Assembly (NCBI RefSeq): GCF_910592395.1
Contig: NC_088311.1
Location: forward strand, 24,586,646-24,646,645
From: Lineus longissimus
Lineage: Eukaryota > Nemertea > Pilidiophora > Heteronemertea > Lineidae
DNA length: 60,000 bases
Direction of reading: 5' to 3'
Shown here: positions 1 through 39,525 of the stretch, one piece after another
Position numbering within the stretch: position 1 is the first letter of the stretch
Layout: the number at the start of each line of letters is the position of its first letter
Program-made: the position numbers and the translations under genes
Notes under the pieces: model-generated
Databases searched by the model: none
What the model saw: only the letters and a program-made list of their open reading frames with translations
What the model was told of the DNA's origin: nothing

Positions 1-1136
1 TATATACTTGTGAAAGTTGGATGCTAATTATAGGTTGCCAGAAATAATTGCATTCCAGCTCACCATTTTGGGTTTTCTGGATGGACAGAGGGTTCCATTT
101 TAAAATCATGTCCATATATAACATACAAGATTGGTCTGCCAGGATGGTTTGGAGGAAATTGAAGCACATAACAACTGTACTCAAAGAGTTGCCCTGGTTG
201 CCAGTGATATCGAGGATCATCCACCTCAAAGTAGTTTACCAAAAACCTTTTCAATATCACCAAAGAGGCGTATATCCACAGCATGATACCATGACATGAT
301 ATGAGTTTCAATAGCAAAGATACCTGAGAAGACTAGTAGCTCGTCTCGTGCAAGGTGTTGGCCACGTATCCAACCTGAGACCTGAGTACATCCACACAAA
401 CCCAGGCATGCTGACACCTGATATTCTCAAAAAGGCAAACGTAAGAGTTTTTGAATTGGTTTATCCGAGCCCCATGGATTGTTATGTCAGAGCTATGTTC
501 TGAATAAAGATCATCTATTCCAAAGAAGTGTTAGGTTTATCCACATGAAATACAAACGAACTGAAATTGATAAATCCAAATGGTATTGGTATATCCAAAT
601 ATGATCTTTCTCATCCAAATGTTCAAATATCCAAATAAATCCGCATGCAGTTTTCAACACAGCAATAAGTGCTGAGATTGTGAACGTTTCCCTAACACGT
701 ACAGACCATGCTTTACCTCTTTGTACATGAACAACATTCTCAACCAACTAAATCAAAATGCCTAACCAAGCATCTATCAATGCAACTGTACTTCCTACAT
801 TTTAGCATATTTTCCACATCATGCTAGCACATTGAGAATTTGTTTCCTGAAAATGTCTAAATTTATCAATAAACTTTTGTTAACAAATGTATTTTAGCCG
901 ACACCATGTCAAACAGCCCTTCAAATTGACAGACACTTTGGCACGCGTTTCCTTTTGAACTTTTCAATAATTTGAAATTCAAACGCTTTTGACTTTGACA
1001 TTTTGACATTCACAGGAATGAAATTAGGTGTAGCCATGCACACTCGAGTGAGTCGTGCCGAGTTTAGCAAAACAGCTATTTCTCTCAAAAGCTTTTTTCA
1101 GATTCCAGAACATGAAATACATGACAAAGTACTTAC
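1..1136. other. dystrobrevin intron (partial)
   Basis: This is intronic sequence downstream of the last visible dystrobrevin exon. Apart from a LINE relic near 100-420 I see no exon or other structured element. Confidence 0.6.
105..420 (+). mobile_element. decayed non-LTR retrotransposon, reverse-transcriptase 3' part
   Basis: The plus frame reads SARMVWRKLKHITTVLKELP, then WLPVISRIIHLKVVY. This resembles the block ending in HITPVLKELHWLPV..RI..K found near the C-terminus of CR1/L2/jockey-like LINE reverse transcriptases. Similarity fades after about position 260, where the frame is broken. It is non-functional. Confidence 0.5.
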
Positions 1137-27528
<26,392 letters not shown>

Positions 27529-28424
27529 CTTGACTCCGAATCCAACTGTTCAGAATGAGAATATCACATGGAAATCACGAGAAACCGACAAAACAGAACG
27601 TCATATTTCAGAGTCGTTAACGTCCAGATTCCAAGAGCCAGCCTCAGTAGTCTGAATCATACTGATCAAGCTAAGTGCAGCCGCTATCCTACACTGATTA
27701 TTTAGCTAAGCTACCAAAGCCCACGATTAATTTCGGGAGGTATTTTTGTAAAGAAGCGATGTCCATCTGGTTAAGGATGGAATACAGATGTGGTTACAAG
27801 CATTAATGTATGGAACCTTGCGATTATTCCATTCCAGCTACTGGGGGTGGCCCGATCAATACTCCGACAGATATGCTACACATTACGCTACGTCGTCGCT
27901 AGCTTCTACCCGGAGCTAAGGGAATTGTAGCGACCATGAATAATTGACTGTCACCATGGCAACGGAGGTAATCGAATCTGAGTGACATGACAAATTAATG
28001 CATGAATTTCACTCGAGTTTTACAAATAATTTACAGTTTGAATTGAAAGTTATGCAATCTGCATCTGCGAGGTTGATGAAATCCTAATTGAATGTTTATG
28101 GATCCCCTGGATATGCATAGAATCTATTTCCAAGGAAGGATAACACTAGAATTGACATAGCAACACATTATTTAAGACTCATGCAAACAATGTCATCAAA
28201 AGTTGTGATCTAGATCTGTGTGACCCTGGGTCGTAATAAAATATTCATTTAACTGATATAATGTCATTCAGGGCATAATTCATAATCAATTCATACATTT
28301 GTGTCAATAATCTATATATGATGAGGGAAAGAGTCACCTACAGGGATGCTGATACCCTATAGCATCACTTCCACAATAACTTGGTCACATTTGGGGGTAA
28401 GCCTTGAGTAGTCCAGGCTGGCAA

Positions 28425-28526
28425 CTGTGGAACCTGCTTGACTCTTCAGTACTGCATGAGAGTGGTTCTGTGGCCAGTTTCAAGACAGGGCTGAAGACCC
28501 AGCTCTGCAAAGAGAACTTTTTGTGA
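28425..28526 (+). mobile_element. LINE fragment, C-terminal end of reverse-transcriptase ORF
   Basis: The frame reads LWNLLDSSVLHESGSVASFK then TGLKTQLCKENF and a stop. This matches the typical end of CR1/L2/jockey-like LINE ORF2 (WNsLP...sv.sFK..LKT.LF...F). The fragment is short and 5'-truncated. Confidence 0.6.
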
Positions 28527-30379
28527 AAGCACCTGTGATGAGGACACTTGGAACCGACGCTTTATAACACACTATTTACTTTAACTCTAGAGAATTTGAC
28601 GGAGCACACCAAAAGGAATTCCCAAGAATTCAATATTCTTAACTGAATTATTTATGATTCCTCCAGCATAGCATCAAATTAGTAACATTTGTGAACAAAA
28701 AATGTCTCTGTTTCATTTCTAATCAAAATGAAACTCTATTGATTTTTGCCTGGTTTGCCAATTTTGTATGTTTGAAGTTCATAGCTGTTAGCAGCTGATG
28801 TATTATATTGGCATATTGGAAGTATAACAATGTATTATATCGAATGTAATGTTAACCCTTAAGCACATTCCATGCAGAGAGAACCTTAGGTGTAGAATGT
28901 TTCAAGTAATTGATTACATCTAAATGTTCTTGAAAGAATTTTGAAGTAATTTATAAGAAATTTTGGAGTACATTGACTGAAAGCTTGAAGGAAGGACCAA
29001 AACTGTGAGTTTAATTTACTCTGTTTTCTCTTCCAGCAAAATCACAAACTAGACAAAAAAGAATATCAACCAGAGATTGTCAATATCATTCACTCATCTC
29101 AATCAACAATCACTTACCAATGTAAACAAATCAACCCAACAATCAACTCAAGAGGCAATTATGTGAACTCCACAGATTTTTAATCCAAAAACAACAAAAG
29201 ATATCCAAATACAACACTAAATTTCGCTGTACTATTTCTAGAATTTCCCTATCAATATTTGGACGCTATGTTCCATTGATTATTTCAAAGATCGAAACCT
29301 TTTGAGTGATATAAATAGCTACTCAGCGAACAGATGGCTTGAACTGAGAGTTGTAAGTGCTGCCATCTCAAGATACCAAGTGGAAGTGAAATCCTGTCGG
29401 GCCTGATGGAAATAATAGGAATGGGTTATCATAGTTCAATAACATTCTCACAGACGGCACTCTCAACAAAATAAACCGTATCGCAACAAGTTCTAATCAA
29501 ATCTCATACTGGATGGTTCGTTAGCTCTGAACTTAACCAAATAAGGGAGAGTAAATTGTGAGGAAGTGGACACGTGCATTGGGGGATCAAATCAAATGGT
29601 CTTTTCAAATTGATTGACTTGGAATGAAGCAGAGGCAGATCCAGTCAGATTCTCAAGCACTGCTTAGAATTGCGGCGACATGCAGATCGCTGATCTGTGC
29701 GACAAAAGGATCACTTGTTTGCGGGTGAAACTGGTAATCGCTGGGATCGATATCGATCACCGGTCACCGAGAATACTGGTGACTAAGACTGCAGTAAACA
29801 AACTAATCTTTGGCATCTAAAAGGAAAAACTCCAAATATCATAGCACGGCATTGGTGAATAGAGACCACAGTTCCAATTAGCAAATGGCTTTCTGATGAT
29901 AAGAACGCAATGTATTCCTCTGATTCATCTATGGATATCATATCAGAATAATATTGGAAAATATTCCCAGAGTGGGAATAGATTTAGTTGTCCAGATAAC
30001 ATCATCAGGCTGCCACGTAATGTATGTTCATTATGGTGAACCTCGAACCATCACACTGAAAACCCCTTTTTTCTCGAGCCTAATATTCTCCTAGCATATA
30101 GGTCCAATTAATCTCCAATCTATGTCTTATTCAGACGAGATATCATTTGAAGTAAAGTGACTTTCCCAAAGTTACAATTCTTCTTCCTCTTCTTCAGCAT
30201 TCCCTCTGCACTTCGAAGTGTTGAAAACAGAACCATAGATTCCAAAACTGGGATCAAGAGACATCACAGTAAAGAGCACTTAATGTCTCACCACCAAGCT
30301 ATTCCAGAAAAGAGAGAGCATATTGCATATGATTCCTATCATAAAATGTCCCCTATTACTCCAGCCAAACTGCCACATC

Positions 30380-31250
30380 ACAGCAATCCCTGGGGCCCAT
30401 CGTCAATCTCGAAATGGGTAGCCAGCCTTTGGTCGAAATGGCATCAGAATCCCCTTGGCCCTGATTAACATCCAAATTGCCTTGCTGAGACTAACTTGTC
30501 CTCCATTGATATACATGGTAACTTTTGATGATGACCTCACAAACTGGCTTTCGGTCCCTGAGGTATCAACTTGACCACGATGAACTCGGAATCAACTGTG
30601 GCAAGAGATTCTTGGCAAACCTTGTATTCTTTTACTGCTGGTCAGGCAAAGTGCAACCACATCCAAGAGTACCCCAAATCCAAAAAGATTACAAACAGGA
30701 AATGATCAAGCTGATGGGTGACCAAGCATTTCGATTCAAACAGAGCAGGCAGTTCAGATATTTCTGATCCTCATCTCAGTCCCCAGGGCTGAATGAGGAA
30801 ATAGATGTAGCCAGGTTTTGCTCGATCTAAATTGCTCCAGAATCCCCTTGGCTCCAACTGACATCCACATAGCCCAACACCATGTGTCCTACCCAGATAT
30901 AAATCGCAACTGCTAGCATCCTCTCAGTCCAACTGGTCTTTCTTGAGCAGATTATAAACATGTCTTTCCAATCGTACCCCGGCCCCTTGGTACATTACAG
31001 CATTCCTTAGGGCTGAAGAGTCTATCAGGAAATAGATAGCCAGTTTTGCTAAATGGCTTCAGATTGAGAATCGCCTTGGCTCCAAGCAATATCCAAATAG
31101 CCTTGCCGATACCAAATTCTCCCTGGATGCACATCACTACTCCTGGCGTCCCCCTGACTGGGATTCGCTCCCTGAGGAGCACCCACTCAACCAAAATGTC
31201 CACATGATCAACTGTGGCAAGAACTTCCCCACAAGTCTCGATTACAAAGC
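30380..31250. repeat. degenerate repeated segment (two long copies plus one partial)
   Basis: A block of about 130 bp containing AGCCAG...TCAGAATCCCCTTGGC...ATCCAAATAGCC recurs near 30382-30515, 30776-30905 and 31002-31135. A second block with TCAACTGTGGCAAGA recurs near 30590-30635 and 31205-31250. The minus translation of two copies is similar (SKAIWMLIRAKGIL versus GKAIWILLGAKAIL). It may be a decayed dispersed element of unknown type. Confidence 0.5.
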
Positions 31251-33095
31251 TCGGTGAAATGAACCGGTAAAGTTGTATTGATTTCTTAACCCATCGGTCA
31301 GACAATCGCTACCAAGTGTTTGATGCAGTGTAAACATGATACAATTGGACCTGACTTCTTTAGAGTTCTCTTTCCAAACGACAAATGCATCTCTCTCTTG
31401 TGATCGTTATGTTGTGACCGTAATGGTCAGCACCCATTGCAATATTGGCCAACTCTGCAGCCAGGGATGAGAAGTCCATCACAAGATTCTCATGTTTCTC
31501 AGTTCCGGGGGGGGGGGGGGGGGAAAATGAACTAAAAGAGCGAAATTTCAACTGTAATGGACTGACCATTATTGAGTCATGATGTGTCAGCAGCACAGTG
31601 TTTCCACTGACGATGCCAAATCGATGATGCTGAGGACATCAAAATGAACCATGGCTGATTAGACAAGCTAATCAAGATGGGATTACTGGCATTATATATA
31701 TACTTCATATACCTCCAGCATTTATGTGCCACGTTAACACTTTAGGGACTAGACATTTCTCGACAGAAAAAGTTTATTCTGCCAAAAATATAACTGGGTA
31801 TAGATGAAAATGATGATGATGAAGTGTTGATTGAGAGCTTTTCTAATGAATGGTTGTGTTGACAGTTTTGACAAGTCTCAATCTTTTGGAATGTGCTGCA
31901 AAACTGGGAACAGAAATGTCGCCATAAGGTTATGAGCTGAAATAGGCATGATGAACTAACCATTAGAAACTGTTTATGATTACTTCTCATAGCTATAAAT
32001 ACGTCAAATTTGCTCTAATAGCACTCGAATGGAGAGAAATCCGAGCTGTTTATAATGTCCTTTAAATTACCACTCATGACGATGTGAGACGAGCGAATAT
32101 CAGACATCCACAGATCGGCTAATGGCAGGGTTTCCATGTTACCACAGCAGAGGAAAAGGTGTTATTCATATCATACGTCTTATGAAAATATCAATACCGA
32201 TACTCGAACACAGAATGTTGCCTAGCGTCAAGATGTTGGTCGGTAACAAGCTGCAGCCCTAAGGTCTGAAGCTAACGAGCGAATGGGGAATCGTGCGATA
32301 GCTTAAGACGGATAATCTAGTTTGCACGTCGTGCAACAAGATGGAAAATTATGCAAAATACGACATTTACAGAGATGTCTATTGGTCGATTGCGAATAGA
32401 TCTGATTTGTCACTTATCAAATTTGAGCTCGTTTTAGATTGGGGATTATCAGGACTATATAGGAAGGTTTTTCCCAATAGTTCCAATCAAATTTAACCAT
32501 CAAACATGTTATGCCTTTTAAAACACTAATGGCCAACATGATAGATAAAGAAACACCTTGCCCTAAAATGGCTTTCTGCCATATCAGGGCAATCTTGAAC
32601 CCTCGGTCATGAACATGATCATATCATCTTGATCATGTGAATATCTGATCTGAAATTCTCATCAACCTTATAATGTCTCATAGTGCAAGTCCAAGCGACC
32701 AATTTCAAAGACAATGGGAGACCGCTCCAAAATCATACCTTTTTCTTCGAGCAATGTCCTTTGATGTTCCTTCAAGTGCAGCAAAAGTTATGAAAGTCAC
32801 AAGTTGACGATCATTCATAGCTCTCTATGTAACATGACCTTTGGAAGTCATGATACCTGACAGCATGGCCAACCAAAGCTGAGAGTCCAGTAAAAGGTCA
32901 ACAAACTGCCATAAAGACATTATCTTTGATGGCGCACGATATGCAGAGAATGAAATTATATCTCGAACTTTCACTCCTTGTTTGTCATCAGCAGAAAACG
33001 GAAAATACAGGCTTTCAAAGCCAGTCAGAGCAGTAAAGAAGCTCTTGATAGAAAATCAGGTATCACGTATCACAGATGTAATATGAATAACATGA

Positions 33096-33221
33096 CATTG
33101 GGTGATATGAATAAAGACTAGCAAATGCTTTTATCTAAAACTCCATGTACATTTACACTTGGCCTTTCTGTACAAAATTGAAGTAAAAGCATTTGCTAGC
33201 CTTTATTCATATCACCCATTG
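33096..33221. mobile_element. fold-back / MITE-like element, 126 bp
   Basis: Terminal arms of about 38 bp are nearly perfect inverted repeats: CATTGGGTGATATGAATAAA then GACTAGCAAATGCTTTTA at the left, and its complement with two changes at the right. About 50 bp separate the arms. There is no coding capacity. Confidence 0.75.
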
Positions 33222-35142
33222 AGAAAGGTTTGAAAGCAGACAAGAACAATGGCTATGTTGGTGAAACATTATCATTCAGACAAATACAGAAGACATATTT
33301 CCTTGACAAAGCGTCTCTCTCTCAGGATACGGTATCATATGTGTGACCCTGAAACAAAAATAGCATCACAGATGTCACCTGGGACAAGGTTTGAAATTAG
33401 ACAAGGGAAGATCAAGTAAAGCATATTGGTGATATCATTCTGACATGAAAATCAATCGATGAATGTCATGTTCAGAAGATGCTTTATCTATAGGTTCAGT
33501 GAACACACTCATGTGTTGGCTCTTCACACTACTTTCCAGCAAGTGATTTCGACCAACACTGCAAAACTGGAAATATTTGAGGCCACGACCTCAAAAGGAC
33601 AAGCCAATTCATCTCCGCCACAGGACTGAAGATGTAGTACAGACAGGCTTTGGCTTTGCACATCTACATATTCTTAGCTTGTCAATCAAAGCAAGATATT
33701 AATATCATATCAGCCAGCCTCATCAGCAAAAACAGGCGAGGAGAAGATTGCTCCTAAATGTGATGTTCTTTTGTCTCCGTTGCTCCAGGGGTGAGAGGGA
33801 AACCACATCAGATCTTCATCCCAGAAGATCATGACAGAAGTAAAGGGCTCATTTCCTGTCAGTGTCGGCAGAGTCAAAAGAGGATCCGGTGCGTCCTGAT
33901 GGTTTGGCAGGCACCAGTCAGGGAGAGATTATTAATCCTTTGCATTGCTGAGGGTGATTGTGCAGTCATGACTGAGGCGAATCTCTGAGCACAATATCAT
34001 TTTACCTCAGCATGTCTGTCGCTGGAACTCAAAAGCTCACATAAACCTGAGTGAAGTCACTACTGCTGCCTCAGTATTAGTCTTCGCCATATTACATGCA
34101 GCTCCACCATTATAGTGATTAGTGAGACAGCCAATACCTCCCTTTGGTATCAATAATTGTAACACATTTACTATCAATCATTGCTGAACTTGACACGGGA
34201 GAAGCGTCCAAAAAGGAACGCCATGAACATTCTGATCTACCTTCTTTTTAATTTCCTCCATACACACAACGTCAATGACAGTTATCTGAATACATTACCG
34301 TCATTAAGTTTTCTTCATCCCCCACTCTGATTACCTCGAAGACATGTCTATTTTTCCGATAGGAGGGCGAGTAATTATCCTTTACAACTAGGGCATGTTT
34401 GACCTTTTGCCATTTGAAAAAGGAGAGAGCACGATCGCACACATAACATCAGTCAACATCAGCCTTAGTTACCAGCAGCTAACAGAAGGTTGAGAGGCAT
34501 TTACTAGTTAAGATTGGTGATAAAGGGGCTATGATGTGAAGTGCATGATGCCAAGAGAGATGCAAAGAGGACGATTTCACAATTATTTGCTCTCAATCTA
34601 TGTGAGGAGGCCATGAATCTGAGAGACGATCTAAATAATTGCCCATCCTTTCAGAGGGCTTATTTGACCCCCAGAGCAGTTTCGTTGAAACCTCCGTGTG
34701 ATTAACTGGCATATCCTGGTAGGGTAGGTAAGGTAGCCTCAGATTGGTTGATAGATCAGAGGACTACGATTGATCCAAGTATGTCAGCGTCTATTGGAAA
34801 TTGATTGGATGTTGTCTCGGCGGTTACCACCAACAGATGGGTTGTCTTTCCATATTCAGAGCAGTAACTCTTTTACAGTGCCCAAGACTGATAAGGGTTG
34901 ATCAAAGGCACCACCACTTTGGCTAGAAAATGAATCTCTGAAGCAATTAGAACTCTGTGAAATGAAGTGAATGCCAATTTCAAGGGTGTGAGTCCATTCT
35001 GGAAAACAAAGAACTGACTTTGCTTAGTGAAACTTCTTCAACCAGTTGATGCATCATTACGACAGTGAAACATCAATTTCATAACGATTTATGACGTTTA
35101 CAACATTGAACAACAAAGTATCTACCACAAACATATACTGAC

Positions 35143-35786
35143 CTAACAATGAGTGGAACACTGATAACATCTTGAATAAATGTCTTCCTACCCTTTCTCG
35201 GCCAGCACCCCAGACATCCACCAATCGAGTGTATCCTTTCCTGTCTTGGCCGTACGATAATCCCACTCCGTGACGACCCACTACTAGTAGTATCCGTATG
35301 TGAACTACTAAGTGATGCCAAAGTACTACTATCCACACTTGCACTTTTTCCAGTCAGCGCTAACTTCTTACGGACTTTTGTAAGTTGGCTGACAGTCACA
35401 GCAGGAGCTGCAGATGTCGAAAGATTGACTGCCAAAGCAGTCCCAGTGTCTACACTTTTGCTTTTACCTTGATGCCCAAATTTCTTTTTTGCTTTGGAAG
35501 ACGCAGCACTCTCCGCGCTATCTACACTCGCACTTTTCCCCATCAGCCCAATTTTCTTTTTCTTGCCGTCTTTTGGCGAGTATTTACTCGTTGTTGCCAA
35601 TGGCGAGGGTTTATTGTCTTTTGCCACTTTCCGTGCAGCATAACATTTGGCAGACGCCTCTTTCGAGGCCACATTCCCAAAGCTTCCCCGTCCGTAGACA
35701 CTACGACTGTCATCAAGTCCCATAGTCCGACTAAAAGCAATACGGGAGTTATTATCACGGGCTTCTAATGCGTGAGCATTAAACAT
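35143..35786 (-). CDS. unidentified coding exon with three GKSASVDS-type repeats
   Basis: An open frame starts at ATG 35786 (context CACAATG) and runs about 214 codons to a strong donor, GTTAG|GTCAGT, at 35143/35142. Without splicing, the frame continues to a stop at 35079. The protein is basic and Ser/Ala/Lys-rich. A motif GKSASVDS, GKSKSVDT, GKSASVDS recurs at residues ~83-90, 107-114 and 146-153, each preceded by a lysine/arginine cluster (KKKKIGLM, KKKFGHQ, RKKLALT). That pattern suggests repeated basophilic-kinase sites. The C-terminal part has GGCLGCWPRKGRK, with two cysteines that could be lipid-modified. I do not recognise the family. An alternative donor at 35192/35191 would join in frame to the 27447-27545 exon, making it a long dystrobrevin N-terminus. 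A separate minus-strand gene is equally possible. Confidence 0.65.
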
Positions 35787-37983
35787 TGTGGATATATTTC
35801 CTTACTTTTCTCAAAATTTTCCAAATTCTTCTACACTACACTACGTTCTAACATTGTTTTTCATATAAATCATCTAAATCCCTCTGCACTGTGACAAAAT
35901 CGATCGTTCTAAAGTTGAAGCCATGATTTCCAAAAGTCAATATATTGCTTATTCCTATTTGAGTTCAGTAAACACCATAATAACGTCAAATACTAGGTAG
36001 GCAACCAAAAATATCATTTCAATACAATACCCAGGGTCAATTCAACTCTATCCCTTCTGGAATAGATTCCTTATTGTTGAGAAAGGTTCTGATGTTCAAT
36101 GGTAACAAACTATCATGTTTTGTAGCCATAATCCATCCTTTTCCATTGTATCAGGGTTCTTCCATTAGAAATCATCTCAATCCTGTATTATCCAATACCA
36201 GGCAGCAGCTAGCTAGACACCGACGGCATTGCCATTGTCTTAACCAATCAGAAAACATCGCCTCATCTCGTAGAAAACTATCAAAAAAGTTATATCCTGA
36301 ATACCAGAGAACGATTCTTCTATCGTTGAGGAAGAATGACTTGCTGGCAGGTCTAGTCGTTAATTGCCAAGCTTATCACATTATCATGAATAATTGGCTT
36401 TTTCATCCCGGCAGAAGCTCCAAGTGTTACCTGAAGCACCATCACTGTTATGTTTCAATCAGGCTTCCTTTAGCTCCTATCTCGTGGAGATTTCACCAAT
36501 GTTCGCGCAATGTCATTTCGAATGTCTTTTCACATAACAAGATGCTTTGAAAATTCATACCAAAGTGAACATACGACCGAGCCGACATCAGAGGTGAAGC
36601 CAAAGCAATTGCTTCTAATCTAACAACCGTAATCAGCCCGTCCCCGGGCATTTTTGCCAATTTGAAATCTGCACATTTGAGTATCTCCATCTTCTAGGAA
36701 ACAGATTCATTTTTTCATATTTTTTGGCAAATCCTTGCCGACAAATTAGCCTTTCTATATACTCAGTGATTTCTGTACAGTTGTGGCGAAATTTTGGTCA
36801 CACAATTCTGAAGGAGCGCTACATTCTTTATAGATGATTACCGAAGTTTTGATGGAGTGATCATGGCTGGTTAACGTTGCAGCAAAATTGCAACTAATTT
36901 GCAGCCATCCCGTTGATATCCATGCAATGATTCCAAGCCAGTGTATGTTATCCTAATGTCCAATAACGGCTTCCAATCCACTTCACAACAAGAAATCACT
37001 TCATATCCGCGCAAGTCTAAAAATAACGATGATGTTTTTACTGGGAGAATAGGTGGCTGAGATTTCCAAAGATTTCCTGAATATCACATCATCAGCTTAT
37101 AAAAACATTGTTTTCCCCCAAATTGTGTATCCTGATGTCCAATGATGAAGACGCAAGGACACTTATATTTATTCCAGATCAATCAACCACTATGGCTAAG
37201 TGGTAGAACGATATGGCAAGCTACACCCACACATGAGTCCAGCTGTAATTTCAAACGTAATGTCTGAATGAAATGAAATGGCCAGGGGCCATTGTGCTCA
37301 CCGTCAAAATATTTGGTGGTTAGGAATTCATCCTGGTTCAGAATAATCTACATGTATAGTATATAGGTCCAAAAAAAGTTTGTATGACGTGATGTATCGT
37401 TGCTTGGAGTATCTACCATAAAAATATCATCAAAAACAAGTGACTACTAAACGAGATATTGCACTTTTTTTAGGTTTCCACTTCTGGCCCGCTGTCGGCC
37501 AAGTCGAGAATCAGACCGGACCGAAATTTACTCTCTGAGGTCATTTGACCTAGGGATACATATATACCCACACACCAAGTATAAACCTTCTAGGTCAAGT
37601 GGTAAAGAAACGTGCCACTCTTTTGTCAAAAGATAACGACGACAGACACCACGGTATCATATAAGCTCTCGTGAACGATAACCTAAAAAGGACAGCTTCA
37701 TTTTGCTATCCTTTAGCTGTGAAACAGCATCGCCCATTATTGATACCATTTTTGTCCACACTTTGTATCACATACTTTCTAATATGTTGGCGTAATTACT
37801 TGGGTAGGATTACTAGGACACATGACATTCATCCTCAATATGAGCCCAGATAATACCATTTAAGCCCACGATGATGATGCACCGTTCATCTAAATGCATC
37901 AGTATCTCAAGTTATGGTAGCACTTCAACACACAATGAAGGGGCGGACCCAGGGGATCCAAATGACATTGAACGTTGGCGTCT

Positions 37984-38630
37984 AAGCAGAGATGCTAGTA
38001 CCTGAGCAGGGATGCTGCCAGCTTGGCAGGGATGTTGGCACCTGAGCAGGGACGTTGGCACCTGAGCAGAGACGCTGCCAGCTTGGCAGGGATGTTGGCA
38101 CCTGAGCAGAGACGCTGCCAGCTTGGCAGGGACGTTGGCACCTGAGCAGAGACGCTGCCAGCTTGGCAGGGATGTTGGCACCTGAGCAGGGATGTTGGCA
38201 CCTGAGCAGGGACGCTGCCAGCTTGGCAGGGATATTGGCACCTGAGCAGGGACGCTGCCAGCTTTGCAGGGATGTTGGCACCTGAGCAGGGACGCTGCCA
38301 GCTTTGCAGGGATGTTGGCACCTGAGCAGGAACGTTGGCACCTGAGCAGGGATGTTGGCACCTGAGCAGGGACGCTGCCAGCTTTGCAGGGATGTTGGCA
38401 CCTGAGCAGGGACGCTGCCAGCTTGGCAGGGATGTTGGCACCTGAGCAGGGACGTTGGCACCTGAGCAGGGATGTTGGCACCTGAGCAGGGACGCTGCCA
38501 GCTTTGCAGGGATGTTGGCACCTGAGCAGGGACGCTGCCAGCTTGGCAGGGATGTTGGCACCTGAGCAGGGACGCTGCCAGCTTGGCAGGGATGTTGGCA
38601 CCTGAGCAGGGACGTTGGCACCTGAACTGG
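37984..38630. repeat. 20-bp minisatellite built from two alternating variants
   Basis: About 32 units of exactly 20 bp. Variant A is GATGTTGGCACCTGAGCAGG and variant B is GACGCTGCCAGCTTGGCAGG, about 13 of 20 positions identical. I read the order as A B AA B A B A B AA B A B A B AAA B A B AAA B A B A B AA, so two B units are never adjacent. All three minus frames are open (222-247 codons) because 20-bp units cycle through frames without stops. The flanks to about 38690 are degenerate units. Confidence 0.92.
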
Positions 38631-39466
38631 ACGTTTGCACCACAGCACGGACGCTGGCACCAAAGAAGTGGTGTTGGCACCTGAGTGGAATTAGTCACCT
38701 TAGTGAAGACCTTTGAGACACACAACAGGCAGTATTCAGGGATATGTTAAAGTGGCCAATGTTATTTGTTTTTTTATCATTTATTCGATGTTCCCATCAC
38801 TGCACAAAAAAATATACCACAGCAATTCTTTAGAAGTGTCAATTACGCGGCAGGCACACTCCTCCATATTATTCCAACACACCCAGGTCTTGTCAGGCTC
38901 AATCATACATCAAAGAAGCGCACCAGAAAATCAATGTTGATTTCACAAGGGCATGTTTTTCAATCATTATTAATTAAAGCCTGGAGTGTGGCAGGTGCTA
39001 CTGAAGCTCTAACAACAACACTCACTGATGTGCAGTTTTTAAAGAGGAGAGCTCGACACACTGGGGAAAAAGACTTGCCGCCTACATTGGCATAAGACAC
39101 TTAGACTGGAAACACTGGTTTCAGTCATCAGTAGAAGTCTATTTGGTTTTGTACAGGATCGTCTTGCAGGACGGAATAGTGGTTTAAAACATCCTGGCTC
39201 ATCACTTTGACTATGTCTGACTACACGCAAGGAGTGCACATGGAAAGAGCAGGAGGAGTTAAAACATGATGAGTCTTAAATATTGAAAAGGGGTCTAAGG
39301 CAAGTACACCTGATCCCAATAATTGATGAAGAGACATCTTAAGTACTTCCTACACTACCAGCTTCAGTGAGCAGAAACAGCTACTGTTCATAAAGTGAGA
39401 TGTCTAAGTGAGGGTGAATGATCAGACATCGGTCTAATCGAGTGTGAAGACCTGGGAATAACTCAC

Positions 39467-39525
39467 GCTGGTATTCCGGCATGACAGCACCGTTTCCCAA
39501 GGGGATGCGGCGTAACACTGTCCAG
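39467..39525 (-). other. possible small minus-strand exon
   Basis: A 59-bp segment lies between an acceptor-like TTCTTCCGTTAG and a good donor C|GTGAGT on the minus strand. One frame is open (WTVLRRIPLGNGAVMPEYQ). It could be a 5' exon of the 35.1-kb transcript. Only splice-like signals support it. Confidence 0.25.

Larger units (their letters stand above)
27546..35142. other. intergenic or intronic region without a recognised gene
   Basis: If the 35.1-kb exon and the dystrobrevin 5' exon belong to one transcript this is an intron; otherwise it is intergenic. It contains a LINE tail (28425-28526), a degenerate repeated segment (30380-31250), a 17-base or longer G run near 31507 and a fold-back element (33096-33221). 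I found no further convincing exon. Confidence 0.5.

Noticed and set aside
31360-31596. Minus-strand open frame with a polyproline run
   Set aside because: The proline run comes from a long G homopolymer on the plus strand; low complexity and no splice context.
32745-32800. Minus-strand exon-like stretch encoding LLLHLKEHQRTLLEEK
   Set aside because: There is a plausible GTATGA donor but no convincing acceptor, and upstream frames close quickly.
37912-38725. Three overlapping 220-250 codon open frames
   Set aside because: All three minus frames are open because the 20-bp unit lacks stops in every frame; not evidence of coding.
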